Shown here piece after piece: positions 34,788-42,456 of a stretch of 64,000 nucleotides of DNA. Source of the DNA: Candidatus Ribeiella danica (lineage in GTDB: Bacteria; Chloroflexota; Chloroflexia; Chloroflexales; Roseiflexaceae); assembly GCA_016717335.1 (NCBI GenBank), contig JADKFS010000001.1, forward strand, positions 2,046,001-2,110,000. The letters are read 5' to 3'. Made by a program: the position numbers and the translations under genes. Positions within the stretch are counted from its first letter, which is position 1. Every line of letters starts with the position of its first letter. The notes under the pieces are model-generated. The model saw only the letters and a program-made list of their open reading frames with translations, was not told the origin of the DNA and made no database searches.

Positions 34788-35832
34788 GCTGCCGCTGAGC
34801 TTCGATCCGGATCGCCTCAAGGCCGATCTGGCGCTCGTCCAGCCCGACGAGTGGACGCCGCACTTCAATACCAGCTACTACGAGGGCGACTGGAGCGGCG
34901 TGGCGCTGCGCGCGGTGGGCGGGCGCGCAGGCCAGCTCTACCCTGACCCGACCGCGACCACACGGTTCGCAGATACGCCGATCCTCGATCGCTGCCCGTA
35001 CTTTCAGGAGGTGCTGGCGGCGTTTCAGTGCCCGCTGACGTCGGCGCGGCTGCTCAGGCTGGCCGCAGGGTCGAGCATCCGCGAGCATAAAGACTACAAG
35101 CTCGGCTACGAAGATGGCGAGCTGCGTGTCCACGTGCCGATCGTGACGAACGCCGACGTGGCTTTTTTCCTGGAGGACGAGCGCGTGATCATGGGCGAGG
35201 GCGAGGCCTGGTACCTCGATCTGAACCTGCGCCACCGCGTCGACAACCAGAGCGCTACGGATCGCATCCACCTGGTGATCGACTGCGTCGTCGACGACTG
35301 GGTGCGCGGGCTGTTCGCAGGCGCCGGGCGGCCCGACTTCAGCGCCGAGCCCACGACCACGATCGTCGCCTTTCTGCGCGGCATTGGCTTTACCGTCCGG
35401 CCTGGCCGCGTTTCTGAGCAAACCTTTGTCCCTGGTATCTGGATCGAGCGCGGGGCGCTGGTGGTCGATGAAGCGTGCCTGAGCTATCCGGGCGACCTGC
35501 TGCACGAAGCCGGCCATCTCGCCGTTATGGCGCCCGCGCGGCGGCCGACGATCACTGGCGACGCCGGGTCGGACGCGGCGGAGGAGATGATGGCGATCGC
35601 CTGGTCCTACGCCGCGGCAGTTCATCTTCGGCTCGATCCGGCGGTGGTGTTTCACGCCGAGGGCTATCGCGGCGGCTCGGCCGCGCTGATCGAGAATTTT
35701 CAGCAAGGTCGCTTCTTTGGCGTTCCGATGCTGCAATGGCTCGACATGGCCTATGACGACGCGCGCGCCCCGGAGCACCAGGTCGCGCCGTATCCGCACA
35801 TGGTCCAGTGGCTTCGCAGCCGCGATATGTAA
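34771..35832 (+). CDS. Aspartyl/asparaginyl beta-hydroxylase fused to a HEAGH domain
   Basis: A 353-residue two-domain protein. Residues 1-185 form an Fe(II)/2-oxoglutarate hydroxylase: the HxD facial triad in REHKDYKLG (His106, Asp108), distal His155 in LNLRHRVDNQS, and the 2-oxoglutarate Arg in DRIHLVIDCVV. Residues about 190-353 are a separate domain with HEAGHLAV (His245, Glu246, His249) and EEMMAIAWSYAAAVHL, which resembles a zinc-metallopeptidase helix pair. ATG 34771 has GGAGGAG 6 bp upstream, overlapping the sulfotransferase end; an ATG at 34750 is possible. It would hydroxylate Asp/Asn side chains. The second domain could bind or cut the product. Confidence 0.75.
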   Translation: MPKSLRLPLSFDPDRLKADLALVQPDEWTPHFNTSYYEGDWSGVALRAVGGRAGQLYPDPTATTRFADTPILDRCPYFQEVLAAFQCPLTSARLLRLAAGSSIREHKDYKLGYEDGELRVHVPIVTNADVAFFLEDERVIMGEGEAWYLDLNLRHRVDNQSATDRIHLVIDCVVDDWVRGLFAGAGRPDFSAEPTTTIVAFLRGIGFTVRPGRVSEQTFVPGIWIERGALVVDEACLSYPGDLLHEAGHLAVMAPARRPTITGDAGSDAAEEMMAIAWSYAAAVHLRLDPAVVFHAEGYRGGSAALIENFQQGRFFGVPMLQWLDMAYDDARAPEHQVAPYPHMVQWLRSRDM

Positions 35833-35840
35833 GACATGGC

Positions 35841-35969
35841 TGGGGTGTGGCGGCGGGCTTCGCCCGCCGCCACACCCCACTCAGGCAAGGCTTGGCCTGG
35901 CAGCAATCCGCTTTACAAGCTTGGGGAGGTGTGACGGGGCCTTCGGCCCCGCCACACCAGCTTGTAAAG
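35841..35969. terminator. Two GC hairpins with TTC loops
   Basis: The first is perfect over 18 bp (35841-35858 with 35862-35879, loop TTC). The second (35911-35969) has outer arms CTTTACAAGCT/AGCTTGTAAAG and an inner GGGGCC-TTC-GGCCCC core with mismatches. They divide the hydroxylase gene from the second CSLREA gene. Confidence 0.55.
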
Positions 35970-35993
35970 TGCGCAAGGAGCGAGGAGCGAGAT

Positions 35994-38222
35994 ATGGACA
36001 CACGCGCGAAACGAGCCGGGGGGCACCGGCGCTCGGCTAGGCACGCGGCTGCTCTAGCGCTTGCGCTGCTGCTGACCCTGACGAGCCAGCTGTCGGCGCC
36101 GCGCCCGGCGCTGGCAGCTGGCTTCACCGTCACGAAGACCGCCGACACGAATGACGGCGCCTGCGACGGCGACTGCTCGCTGCGCGAGGCGATCGTCGCC
36201 GCCAACGCCAGCGCAGGGGCGGACACGATTACGCTGCCCGCGGGCAGCTTCACGCTCACCCGCTCGGGTGTGGACAATACCGCAAACAACGGCGACCTGG
36301 ACGTGACCGGCCCGCTGACGATCAACGGCGCCGGCCAGGGCAGCACGATCATTGAGGCGGGCTCCGGCAGCAGCACGGCGATCGACCGAGTCTTCTCGTT
36401 TAACCCGCTGGGTACGAGTACCGGCTTTGCCGTCGCGCTGAACAACCTGACTATCCGCAACGGCAAGAACCCCAACGCCTTCGCGACTCAAGAGAGCGAC
36501 GGCGGCTGCTTCGACTTCGACGGCGGCAGCAGCGGCCTGGGCAGCCTGAACCTGACGAGCGTGACGGTCAGCAACTGCGAGACCACCGACGGCTATGCCG
36601 GTGGCGTCGCCCTGTTCTTGACAAATGGCGGCTCGGCCAACATCAGCGGCGCGACTATTCAGAACAGCATCGCCAGCCGCAACAGCCCGAGTTCGGGCAA
36701 CGGCGGCGGCCTGTCGGTCTTCTGCGTGAACAGCGGCAAGACCGCCAATCTGACGATCAGCAACTCGACGATCCAGAATAACTCGACCCGCTCGGTCGGC
36801 GGGACCAACAACGGGCAGGGCGGCGGCCTGTTCTTCTTCGGCGCCTGCGCGGGCACGCCGACCTTCAACTACCAGCTCCACCATGTCACGATCACCGGCA
36901 ATAGCGCGGGTAGCGACGGCGGCGGGATCTACTCGACCGCGCCGCTGACGATCGACAACGCCGGCGGGGCGACGGCGATCAGCGGTAACAGCTCGGGCCG
37001 CTCGGGCGGCGGGATCTGGCTGAATCACACCAGCAGCACCTCGAACATTACGAAGGTGACGATCTCGGGCAACAGCGCGGCCGACGGCGGCGGCGGCATC
37101 CGGCTGGACAGCAGCGCGACCGGCAACGTGCTGAACCTGAGCTTCTCGCGCATCGTCGGCAACACCGCCGGCGGCGGCAAGGGCAGCGGGCTCTCGGTCA
37201 ACAACGGCACGGCCAACGCCGCCAACAACTGGTGGGGCTGCAGCACCGGCCCGTCCGCCGCGCCCTGCGACACGGCCAAGGTCGACCCCGCCTCGGGCGG
37301 CGGCGCGGCCGGCACGGGCAGCGTGACGTCCAGCCCCTGGCTGCGGCTCTCGCTGAGCGCCAACCCGGCGATATTGCTGGTCAGCCAGACGTCCGCTCTC
37401 ACGGCCAGCTTCAGCACCAACTCCGCCGGCGCCGACGTTTCAGCCAACGTCGACGTTTTGAAAAGCTTGCCAGTCACGTGGTCGGCCGTGCTCGGCACGC
37501 TCTCCGGCGCGCAGACGACGATTCAGTCAAACGGCACGGCCACGGCCACCTTCACCGCCGGGGCGACCGGCGGCAACGGCGGCGCATCGGCGCAGGTGGA
37601 CAACCAGTCCCTCACGGCGGCGATCGAGATCGACCAGCCGCCCGGCGTGACGGCGCAGCCCACCGGCCAGTCGACGTGCCTGGGCGGCGGCGCGAGCTTC
37701 AGCGCGGCGGCGAATGGCTTCCCGGCGCCCACCGTGCAGTGGCAGGAGAGCGCCAACGGCGCGACCTTCGCCGACATCGGCGGCGCGACGGCGACAACCT
37801 ACAGCTTCACGCCGGTTGCGGGGCAGGACGGCCACACCTTCCGCGCGGTGTTCACCAACAAGGTCAGCTCGACAGCCTCGACTGCGGCGAGTCTGACCGT
37901 GAACCTTCCGCCGTCGATCACGACAGATCCGGCTAGCCAGAGCGTCTCCGATGGGCAGATCGCGACCTTCACGGCGGCGGCGAGCGGCAAGCCCACACCC
38001 GGCGTGCAGTGGCAGCGCAGCACGAACAGCGGCGCAGATTGGAGCGACATCCCCGGCGCGACGTCGGCGACGCTCAGCTTCACCGCCCAGCTCTCCGACG
38101 ACGGTAACCAGTACCGCGCGGTCTTCACCAACGCCTGCAGCAGCGCGACGAGCGCAGCCGCGGCACTGACCGTGACGCCGGTAGAGCACTGGTTCGTGTA
38201 CGTGCCGCTTGTGCTGAGATAA
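35994..38222 (+). CDS. CSLREA / beta-helix surface protein with Ig-like C-terminus
   Basis: A 742-residue exported paralog of the giant adhesin. A signal peptide ends near residue 41 (PALA-AGF). CSLREA (about 43-75) and a parallel beta-helix (to about 420) are highly similar to the giant protein at DNA level (36120-37250 against 28312-29440). The C-terminal half is different: two immunoglobulin-like domains (PPGVTAQPTGQS to about 650, then PPSITTDPASQSV to about 735) with a WQxSxNG strand, ending in FVYVPLVLR. The ending resembles the YLPLI motif of many Chloroflexota exported proteins. It has no Ig-repeat array and no RTX block. ATG 35994 has GGAG 7 bp upstream. It is probably a short surface-attached partner or competitor of the giant adhesin. 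Confidence 0.8.
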   Translation: MDTRAKRAGGHRRSARHAAALALALLLTLTSQLSAPRPALAAGFTVTKTADTNDGACDGDCSLREAIVAANASAGADTITLPAGSFTLTRSGVDNTANNGDLDVTGPLTINGAGQGSTIIEAGSGSSTAIDRVFSFNPLGTSTGFAVALNNLTIRNGKNPNAFATQESDGGCFDFDGGSSGLGSLNLTSVTVSNCETTDGYAGGVALFLTNGGSANISGATIQNSIASRNSPSSGNGGGLSVFCVNSGKTANLTISNSTIQNNSTRSVGGTNNGQGGGLFFFGACAGTPTFNYQLHHVTITGNSAGSDGGGIYSTAPLTIDNAGGATAISGNSSGRSGGGIWLNHTSSTSNITKVTISGNSAADGGGGIRLDSSATGNVLNLSFSRIVGNTAGGGKGSGLSVNNGTANAANNWWGCSTGPSAAPCDTAKVDPASGGGAAGTGSVTSSPWLRLSLSANPAILLVSQTSALTASFSTNSAGADVSANVDVLKSLPVTWSAVLGTLSGAQTTIQSNGTATATFTAGATGGNGGASAQVDNQSLTAAIEIDQPPGVTAQPTGQSTCLGGGASFSAAANGFPAPTVQWQESANGATFADIGGATATTYSFTPVAGQDGHTFRAVFTNKVSSTASTAASLTVNLPPSITTDPASQSVSDGQIATFTAAASGKPTPGVQWQRSTNSGADWSDIPGATSATLSFTAQLSDDGNQYRAVFTNACSSATSAAAALTVTPVEHWFVYVPLVLR

Positions 38223-38347
38223 GGTTCTTGCTTACAGTTTGGGGTGGGGTGGTTTGTAATGCGCTCGCGTAGCCTAACGCGCCACACCGCTTCAAACAGT
38301 TCCCTGCCGGAAGCCGGGGGAAGGCACGAGAAAGAAGGAGCCGGCGT

Positions 38348-39829
38348 GTGAATCGCACGGCCGGAGGCACGAAGATTGCACACAGCTCGGCTGGCTTACC
38401 GCTCAACAGAACTGCTCAAGAACATATGAATGCACTCGACTCAACTCTCCGCAAGATGGCCGGACTCTGCGTCGCGCTCGGGCTCGCGCTTGCGCTCTTC
38501 CGCGCCACGCCTGCTGCCAGCCAGACCGGGGCGCTGCCCCCGATCTACCTGCCGCTTATCGCCAGCCAGGGGCCGCCGCGGCCGATCGTGCCGTCCTCGG
38601 TCTTCGGGATGGTGATGAGCAGCATGACGCCCGCGCGCGGGCTCGACGACGCAGTTGCCGCCGGAGCGGCCTGGATGCGCAGCGACAACACCATCCTGTG
38701 GCGCCAGATCGAGCCGGTCGAGGGCGGCGGCTACAACTGGAACACCCCGCTTATGCAGCGGATCGAGCGCGAGATGATCAGCGCCAGCGAGCGCAACGTC
38801 GCGATCATCATGATCGTGCGCGGCAGCCCGCGCTGGGCGACTGTCCCCTACAAGGCCGACTGCGCGCCGATCAACCCCAGCAAGTATCAGCGCTTCGCGT
38901 CGTTCCTGGCCGCCGCGGTCGAGCGCTACAGCAAGCCGCCCTACAACGTCAGCTACTGGCAGATCGGCAACGAGCCCGACGCCTACATCTTCTCACAGGA
39001 CTCCGGCTACGGCTGCTGGGGCGTGAAGAGCGACCCCTACTATGGCGGGCGCGCCTACGGCGATATGCTCAAGGTCGTCTACCCGGCGATGAAGGCGGTG
39101 AACCCCAACATCTTCGTTCTGCACGGCAGCCTGCTGCTCGACCGGCCCTACAACCCCGCCAATGGCAGCGGCCTGTCGGCGCGCTTCCTCGAAGGCGTGT
39201 TCCTGGCCGGCGCGGCGAGCTCGTTCGACATCCTGCCGTTCAACGCGTACTGGTGGACGCTCGACAACATGCCCGACGCGACCGACTGGAAGGCGAAGTA
39301 CCTGATCGACCTGCAGGCCGCCTACGGCCTGCCGCGCAAGCCGATGATCGCCACCGAGACCGGGCTCCTGTGCAGCAGCTTGTCGACCGGCTGCCAGAAG
39401 GCGCAGGCGTACGCGGTCGGCCGCTACTACACGCGCGCGCTCAGCTACAATCTAATCGGCGACCTCTGGTATCTCTACGACCAGGATAGCTTCTACAACA
39501 CGGCGCTGGTCGAGCCGACCAATGTGCTGATCAAGCGGCCGGCCTACCTGGCCTACCAGCACGCGTCGGCCATGCTGGCGGGCGCGCGCTACCTGGGCCT
39601 GCTGGAAGGGCAGCCCGCCGGCGTCGAAGGCTATCGCCTCACACAGCGCGACGGAGCATCCCTGGTGGTGTTCTGGTCCGCCGACGCGCTGCCCGTCACC
39701 ATCCCGGTGGCTCCCGGCGCCGCTGTCGCCTGCACGGCCTGGGACGGCGCCGCGCTGCCGTGCGACAACGTCGCCGGTACTGTGGCGCTGACGGCGCAGG
39801 CAGGCCCAACATACGTGGTGGCGCGTTGA
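38348..39829 (+). CDS. Secreted clan-A glycoside hydrolase-like protein
   Basis: A 493-residue protein with a hydrophobic export segment (LCVALGLALALF, about 40-52) and then IYLPLIASQ. The TIM-barrel part has acid/base Glu209 in QIGNEPD and a likely nucleophile Glu337 in MIATETG, the spacing of clan GH-A enzymes such as GH39/GH5-like cellulases. The last 80 residues form a small beta domain. It starts at GTG 38348, which has AAGGAG 7 bp upstream; ATG 38426, closer to the signal, has no good ribosome site. It probably acts on an extracellular polysaccharide. It closes the plus-strand surface cassette. Confidence 0.7.
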   Translation: MNRTAGGTKIAHSSAGLPLNRTAQEHMNALDSTLRKMAGLCVALGLALALFRATPAASQTGALPPIYLPLIASQGPPRPIVPSSVFGMVMSSMTPARGLDDAVAAGAAWMRSDNTILWRQIEPVEGGGYNWNTPLMQRIEREMISASERNVAIIMIVRGSPRWATVPYKADCAPINPSKYQRFASFLAAAVERYSKPPYNVSYWQIGNEPDAYIFSQDSGYGCWGVKSDPYYGGRAYGDMLKVVYPAMKAVNPNIFVLHGSLLLDRPYNPANGSGLSARFLEGVFLAGAASSFDILPFNAYWWTLDNMPDATDWKAKYLIDLQAAYGLPRKPMIATETGLLCSSLSTGCQKAQAYAVGRYYTRALSYNLIGDLWYLYDQDSFYNTALVEPTNVLIKRPAYLAYQHASAMLAGARYLGLLEGQPAGVEGYRLTQRDGASLVVFWSADALPVTIPVAPGAAVACTAWDGAALPCDNVAGTVALTAQAGPTYVVAR

Positions 39830-39982
39830 TTCTGCACATGGGACGCAGCTCCACGGACGTTGCAACCGCCGTGCCATAGTGTCATGGAGCCACCGGCTAT
39901 GTTGAATACTGTAGTATAATCATCTTCAACGTGCTGTTCGCACACCACAATTACAGCGCCCTGCATACATAGCTAAAGGGGA

Positions 39983-40017
39983 GGGGCTTGGGGAGGGCTT
40001 CGCCCTCCCCAAAACCC
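39983..40017. terminator. Hairpin with TTC loop after the hydrolase gene
   Basis: GGGGAGGGC (39990-39998) pairs with GCCCTCCCC (40002-40010) around TTC, extended outward by GGGG/CCCC with one bulge. It is immediately followed by a promoter-like repeat. Confidence 0.5.
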
Positions 40018-40028
40018 CACCAAAACGT

Positions 40029-40056
40029 TAGATTTCAGCGCGGCGCGCTGTACAAT
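40029..40056 (+). promoter_or_regulatory. Promoter-like repeat with TACAAT
   Basis: TTAGATTTC, AGCGCGGCGCGC, TACAAT at 40051-40056, 38 bp before the gene at 40094. It shares about 45 bp with the copy ending at 17101. Confidence 0.45.
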
Positions 40057-40093
40057 CGAATGGCACCAATCGGGCATACCTGAGGAGATTGCT

Positions 40094-40474
40094 GTGAGCG
40101 AACCGCAAGAACAAGCCGTGGACAGTGTTCAAACCCCGTCGTCGGACAAACCCTTCCTTCGCTTCTACCACGCGGAGAGCCTTCGCGCAAAGACTCTTGC
40201 GGTGCTCACCACGCTCGAGCAGGCCAACGACAGCACACGCCACCGCACCGCTTTGACCAACATTGTGCTCGAGTTGACGGACAGCGGCCTGGACTACTAC
40301 TTCCTGCGACCGCTCAAGCTCGCGAACGCGGGCTTTGTCGTCGAGCAATCGGCGCAGCTCGGCATGGGCGGCGTCAAGCGGGTCATGGCGCCGGTCATCC
40401 GCAACATCATCGGGTATATGGATAAGCAGCAACTCCTGACGATCTGCCGTCACATTCGGCAGCTCATGGACTGA
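40094..40474 (+). CDS. Hypothetical protein
   Basis: A 126-residue soluble, mostly helical protein that I do not recognise. It contains SLRAKTLAVLTTLEQANDSTRHRTALTNIVLELTDSGLDYYFLRPLKLAN and a C-terminal CRHIRQLMD. The GTG start has GAGGAG 6 bp upstream. A promoter-like repeat lies before it and a strong hairpin (40537-40567) after it, so it is a single-gene unit. Confidence 0.6.
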   Translation: MSEPQEQAVDSVQTPSSDKPFLRFYHAESLRAKTLAVLTTLEQANDSTRHRTALTNIVLELTDSGLDYYFLRPLKLANAGFVVEQSAQLGMGGVKRVMAPVIRNIIGYMDKQQLLTICRHIRQLMD

Positions 40475-40536
40475 CGTCAGGCGATCCAAAACGCCCGCCG
40501 TTGCGCGGCGCGAAAACGGTCATATTCAGAAACAGT

Positions 40537-40567
40537 GCGGCCCACTGGCGATAGCCCAGTGGGCCGC
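40537..40567. terminator. Bidirectional 12-bp perfect hairpin
   Basis: GCGGCCCACTGG (40537-40548) pairs with CCAGTGGGCCGC (40556-40567) over 7 nt, between the convergent ends of the gene at 40094 and dprA. Confidence 0.6.
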
Positions 40568-40594
40568 GCTATGCAAGCTGCTTGTCGAGATCGC

Positions 40595-41710
40595 CTACGC
40601 GCCGCTCAGCTCATACTTCTCCCGCAGCTCGCGCGCCCGCACGTACTGCATCGCGCCGGCCTGGCGCACCAGCCCCTTCAGCTCAAGGATGGCCAGCGTG
40701 GACGAGACCAGCGTGATCGGCAGGGCGGCTTGGCGGCGCAGCTCGTCGACGTGCTGCGGCTGGTAGCCGACCAGCGCCAGCAGCGCGGCCTCGGTCGGGT
40801 CCTCGGGCAGCGCGGCCTGGACCTCCCGCTGCGCCGCGGCGGCCGAGAGATTGAGCGCCTCGAGGATATCCTGGGCCTGAATCACCAGGCCGGCGCCGTC
40901 GCGGATGAGCTGGTTCGGCCCCATGCTCTTCGGGCTATAGATCGGCCCCGGCACGGCGAAGACATCGCGGCCCTGCTCGAGCGCGTAGCGCACCGTGATC
41001 AGCGCGCCGCTCTGCTCGCCGGCCTCGACGACGAGCGTGCCGAGCGCCAGGCCGCTGATGATCCGGTTGCGCACCGGGAAGAGCTGCGGCATCGGTTTGG
41101 TCCCAATGGGAAACTCGCTGACCAGGGCGCCGCTCGTCGCGATCTGCTCGGCCAGCGCGCGATTGCGCTCGGGGTAGACCTGGTCGAGGCCCGAGGCCAG
41201 CACGGCGATCGTGCGCCCGCCAGCCTCCAGCGCGCTGGCGTGGGCGATCGAATCGACTCCGATCGCAAGCCCGCTGACGACGGAGACGCCCGCGCCGGAC
41301 AGGTCGCCGACGATCCGGCGGGCCACCTCTTTGCCGTAGGCGGTCGGGGAGCGCGTGCCGACCACCGCGACGCTCCAGTCGTCCACCTCCTCCAGCCGGC
41401 CGATCACGTACAGCAGCGGCGGCGGGGCCGGGATCTGCGCCAGCGCCTGCGGGTAGCCGGCGTGCTCGCGCGTGATCAGGCGCACGCCGGCCCGCTCGGC
41501 GCGCTCCAGCTCGGCGTCCAGGTCGATCGTCCGCTGGGCCTTCAGCAGCGCCTCGGCGCTCCTGGCATCCAGCCCGGTCGCCATGATCTCGCCTGCGCTG
41601 GCGCGCCACGCGCCCTCGATCGAGCCGCAGCACTCGATCAGCCGGTCGAGCCGCGCCGGGCCGATGCCGTTCACAAGGTTGAATCCGAGGTAGAAGCGGG
41701 TGTTGCTCAT
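40595..41710 (-). CDS. dprA: DNA-processing protein DprA
   Basis: A 371-residue DprA. It has an N-terminal HhH/SAM-like segment (NLVNGIGPARLDRLIE), the Rossmann-like DprA domain with VAVVGTRSPTAYG, VVSGLAIGVDSIAH, VLASGLDQVYPERN, SEFPIGTKP and FPVRNRIISGLA, and a C-terminal winged helix (about 300-371, VDELRRQAALPI). It loads RecA onto incoming single-stranded DNA in transformation. A minus-strand TATACT lies about 40 bp before the ATG. No other competence gene is in the window. Confidence 0.93.
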   Translation of the reverse strand: MSNTRFYLGFNLVNGIGPARLDRLIECCGSIEGAWRASAGEIMATGLDARSAEALLKAQRTIDLDAELERAERAGVRLITREHAGYPQALAQIPAPPPLLYVIGRLEEVDDWSVAVVGTRSPTAYGKEVARRIVGDLSGAGVSVVSGLAIGVDSIAHASALEAGGRTIAVLASGLDQVYPERNRALAEQIATSGALVSEFPIGTKPMPQLFPVRNRIISGLALGTLVVEAGEQSGALITVRYALEQGRDVFAVPGPIYSPKSMGPNQLIRDGAGLVIQAQDILEALNLSAAAAQREVQAALPEDPTEAALLALVGYQPQHVDELRRQAALPITLVSSTLAILELKGLVRQAGAMQYVRARELREKYELSGA

Positions 41711-41811
41711 TGTCTAGGCCGCCTGGCTATCAGGTTACGATTAAGAGTAGTATAGCAGCGCGCTGTTACCAGGGCTGGCGATACGTCCGATCATCCCACC
41801 AGACAAAGAAT

Positions 41812-41839
41812 CCCCCGCTCCCAGGCTTGGGAGCGGGGG
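41812..41839 (-). terminator. 12-bp perfect hairpin after the VanZ-like gene
   Basis: CCCCCGCTCCCA (41812-41823) pairs with TGGGAGCGGGGG (41828-41839) over GGCT. On the minus strand it lies 30 bp past the VanZ-like stop and is followed by a T-rich ATTCTTTGTCT. Confidence 0.6.
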
Positions 41840-41869
41840 CAGGGGGGTGAGGGGCAGGAAAACGAGGGC

Positions 41870-42277
41870 CTACCTGAGCTGGCGCGCCTGGCGGCGAGCG
41901 AGCAGCCAGACGATCAGCAGGGCTGTCGCCGCGCCGCAGGCGTCGATGACCACATCGCGCACGGCCGGGTGGCGCTGGGCGACGAACGACTGGTGCCACT
42001 CGTCGCTGCCCGCGTACAGCACTGTCAGCGCCCAGGCCCAGCCCCAGCTCGCGGTCCGCGGCGGCAGCGCGCGCCAGAAGAGGACCGCCAGCACGCCGAA
42101 GACGGCGAAGTGGGCGCTCTTCTTAAACAGAAAGTCGACCAGCGGGTCGTCCGGCGATGGCAGCTGCGACTGCGACGAGAATGCGAAGATCAGGCCCATC
42201 CAGACGGCGACCGCCAGCCAGCGCGCGAGCGGTGTGCCGAGGAGCGGGTGGAGCCGAAGGCGTTGTTGTTCGAGCAT
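41870..42277 (-). CDS. VanZ-like family membrane protein
   Basis: A 135-residue protein with about four membrane helices. Marks of the VanZ-like family are visible: FAFSSQSQLP near residue 35, KSAHFAVFGVLAVLFWRAL, LYAGSDEWHQSFVAQRHPAVRDVVIDACGA. VanZ confers low-level teicoplanin resistance in some bacteria. Most members, including this one outside a van cluster, have no known role. GGAGACC lies before the ATG. Confidence 0.85.
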   Translation of the reverse strand: MLEQQRLRLHPLLGTPLARWLAVAVWMGLIFAFSSQSQLPSPDDPLVDFLFKKSAHFAVFGVLAVLFWRALPPRTASWGWAWALTVLYAGSDEWHQSFVAQRHPAVRDVVIDACGAATALLIVWLLARRQARQLR

Positions 42278-42290
42278 GGTCTCCTCTGGA

Positions 42291-42337
42291 GGGTGACAGG
42301 GTGACAGGGTGACAAGGTGACAAGGTGATAGGGTGAC
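42291..42337. repeat. Octamer tandem repeat GGGTGACA
   Basis: Six iterations of GGGTGACA/AGGTGACA. It lies directly upstream of the VanZ-like gene and is another iterated-word element. Confidence 0.75.
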
Positions 42338-42456
42338 CTTGCCCTCAGTATATAACGCTTGATCTTATCGCCAAGTCACTGTGTCAGCTCTCAGAAGCTG
42401 TCTGAAACGTCAACCACGATTAATGTGGGGCGCCTCCTCGCCGCCCACACCGGCGC

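Noticed and set aside
41870..42277. Vancomycin resistance gene
   Set aside because: It is only a VanZ-like family member; no vanHAX genes are present.
42291..42337. CRISPR-like array
   Set aside because: The 8-bp units are contiguous with no spacers.
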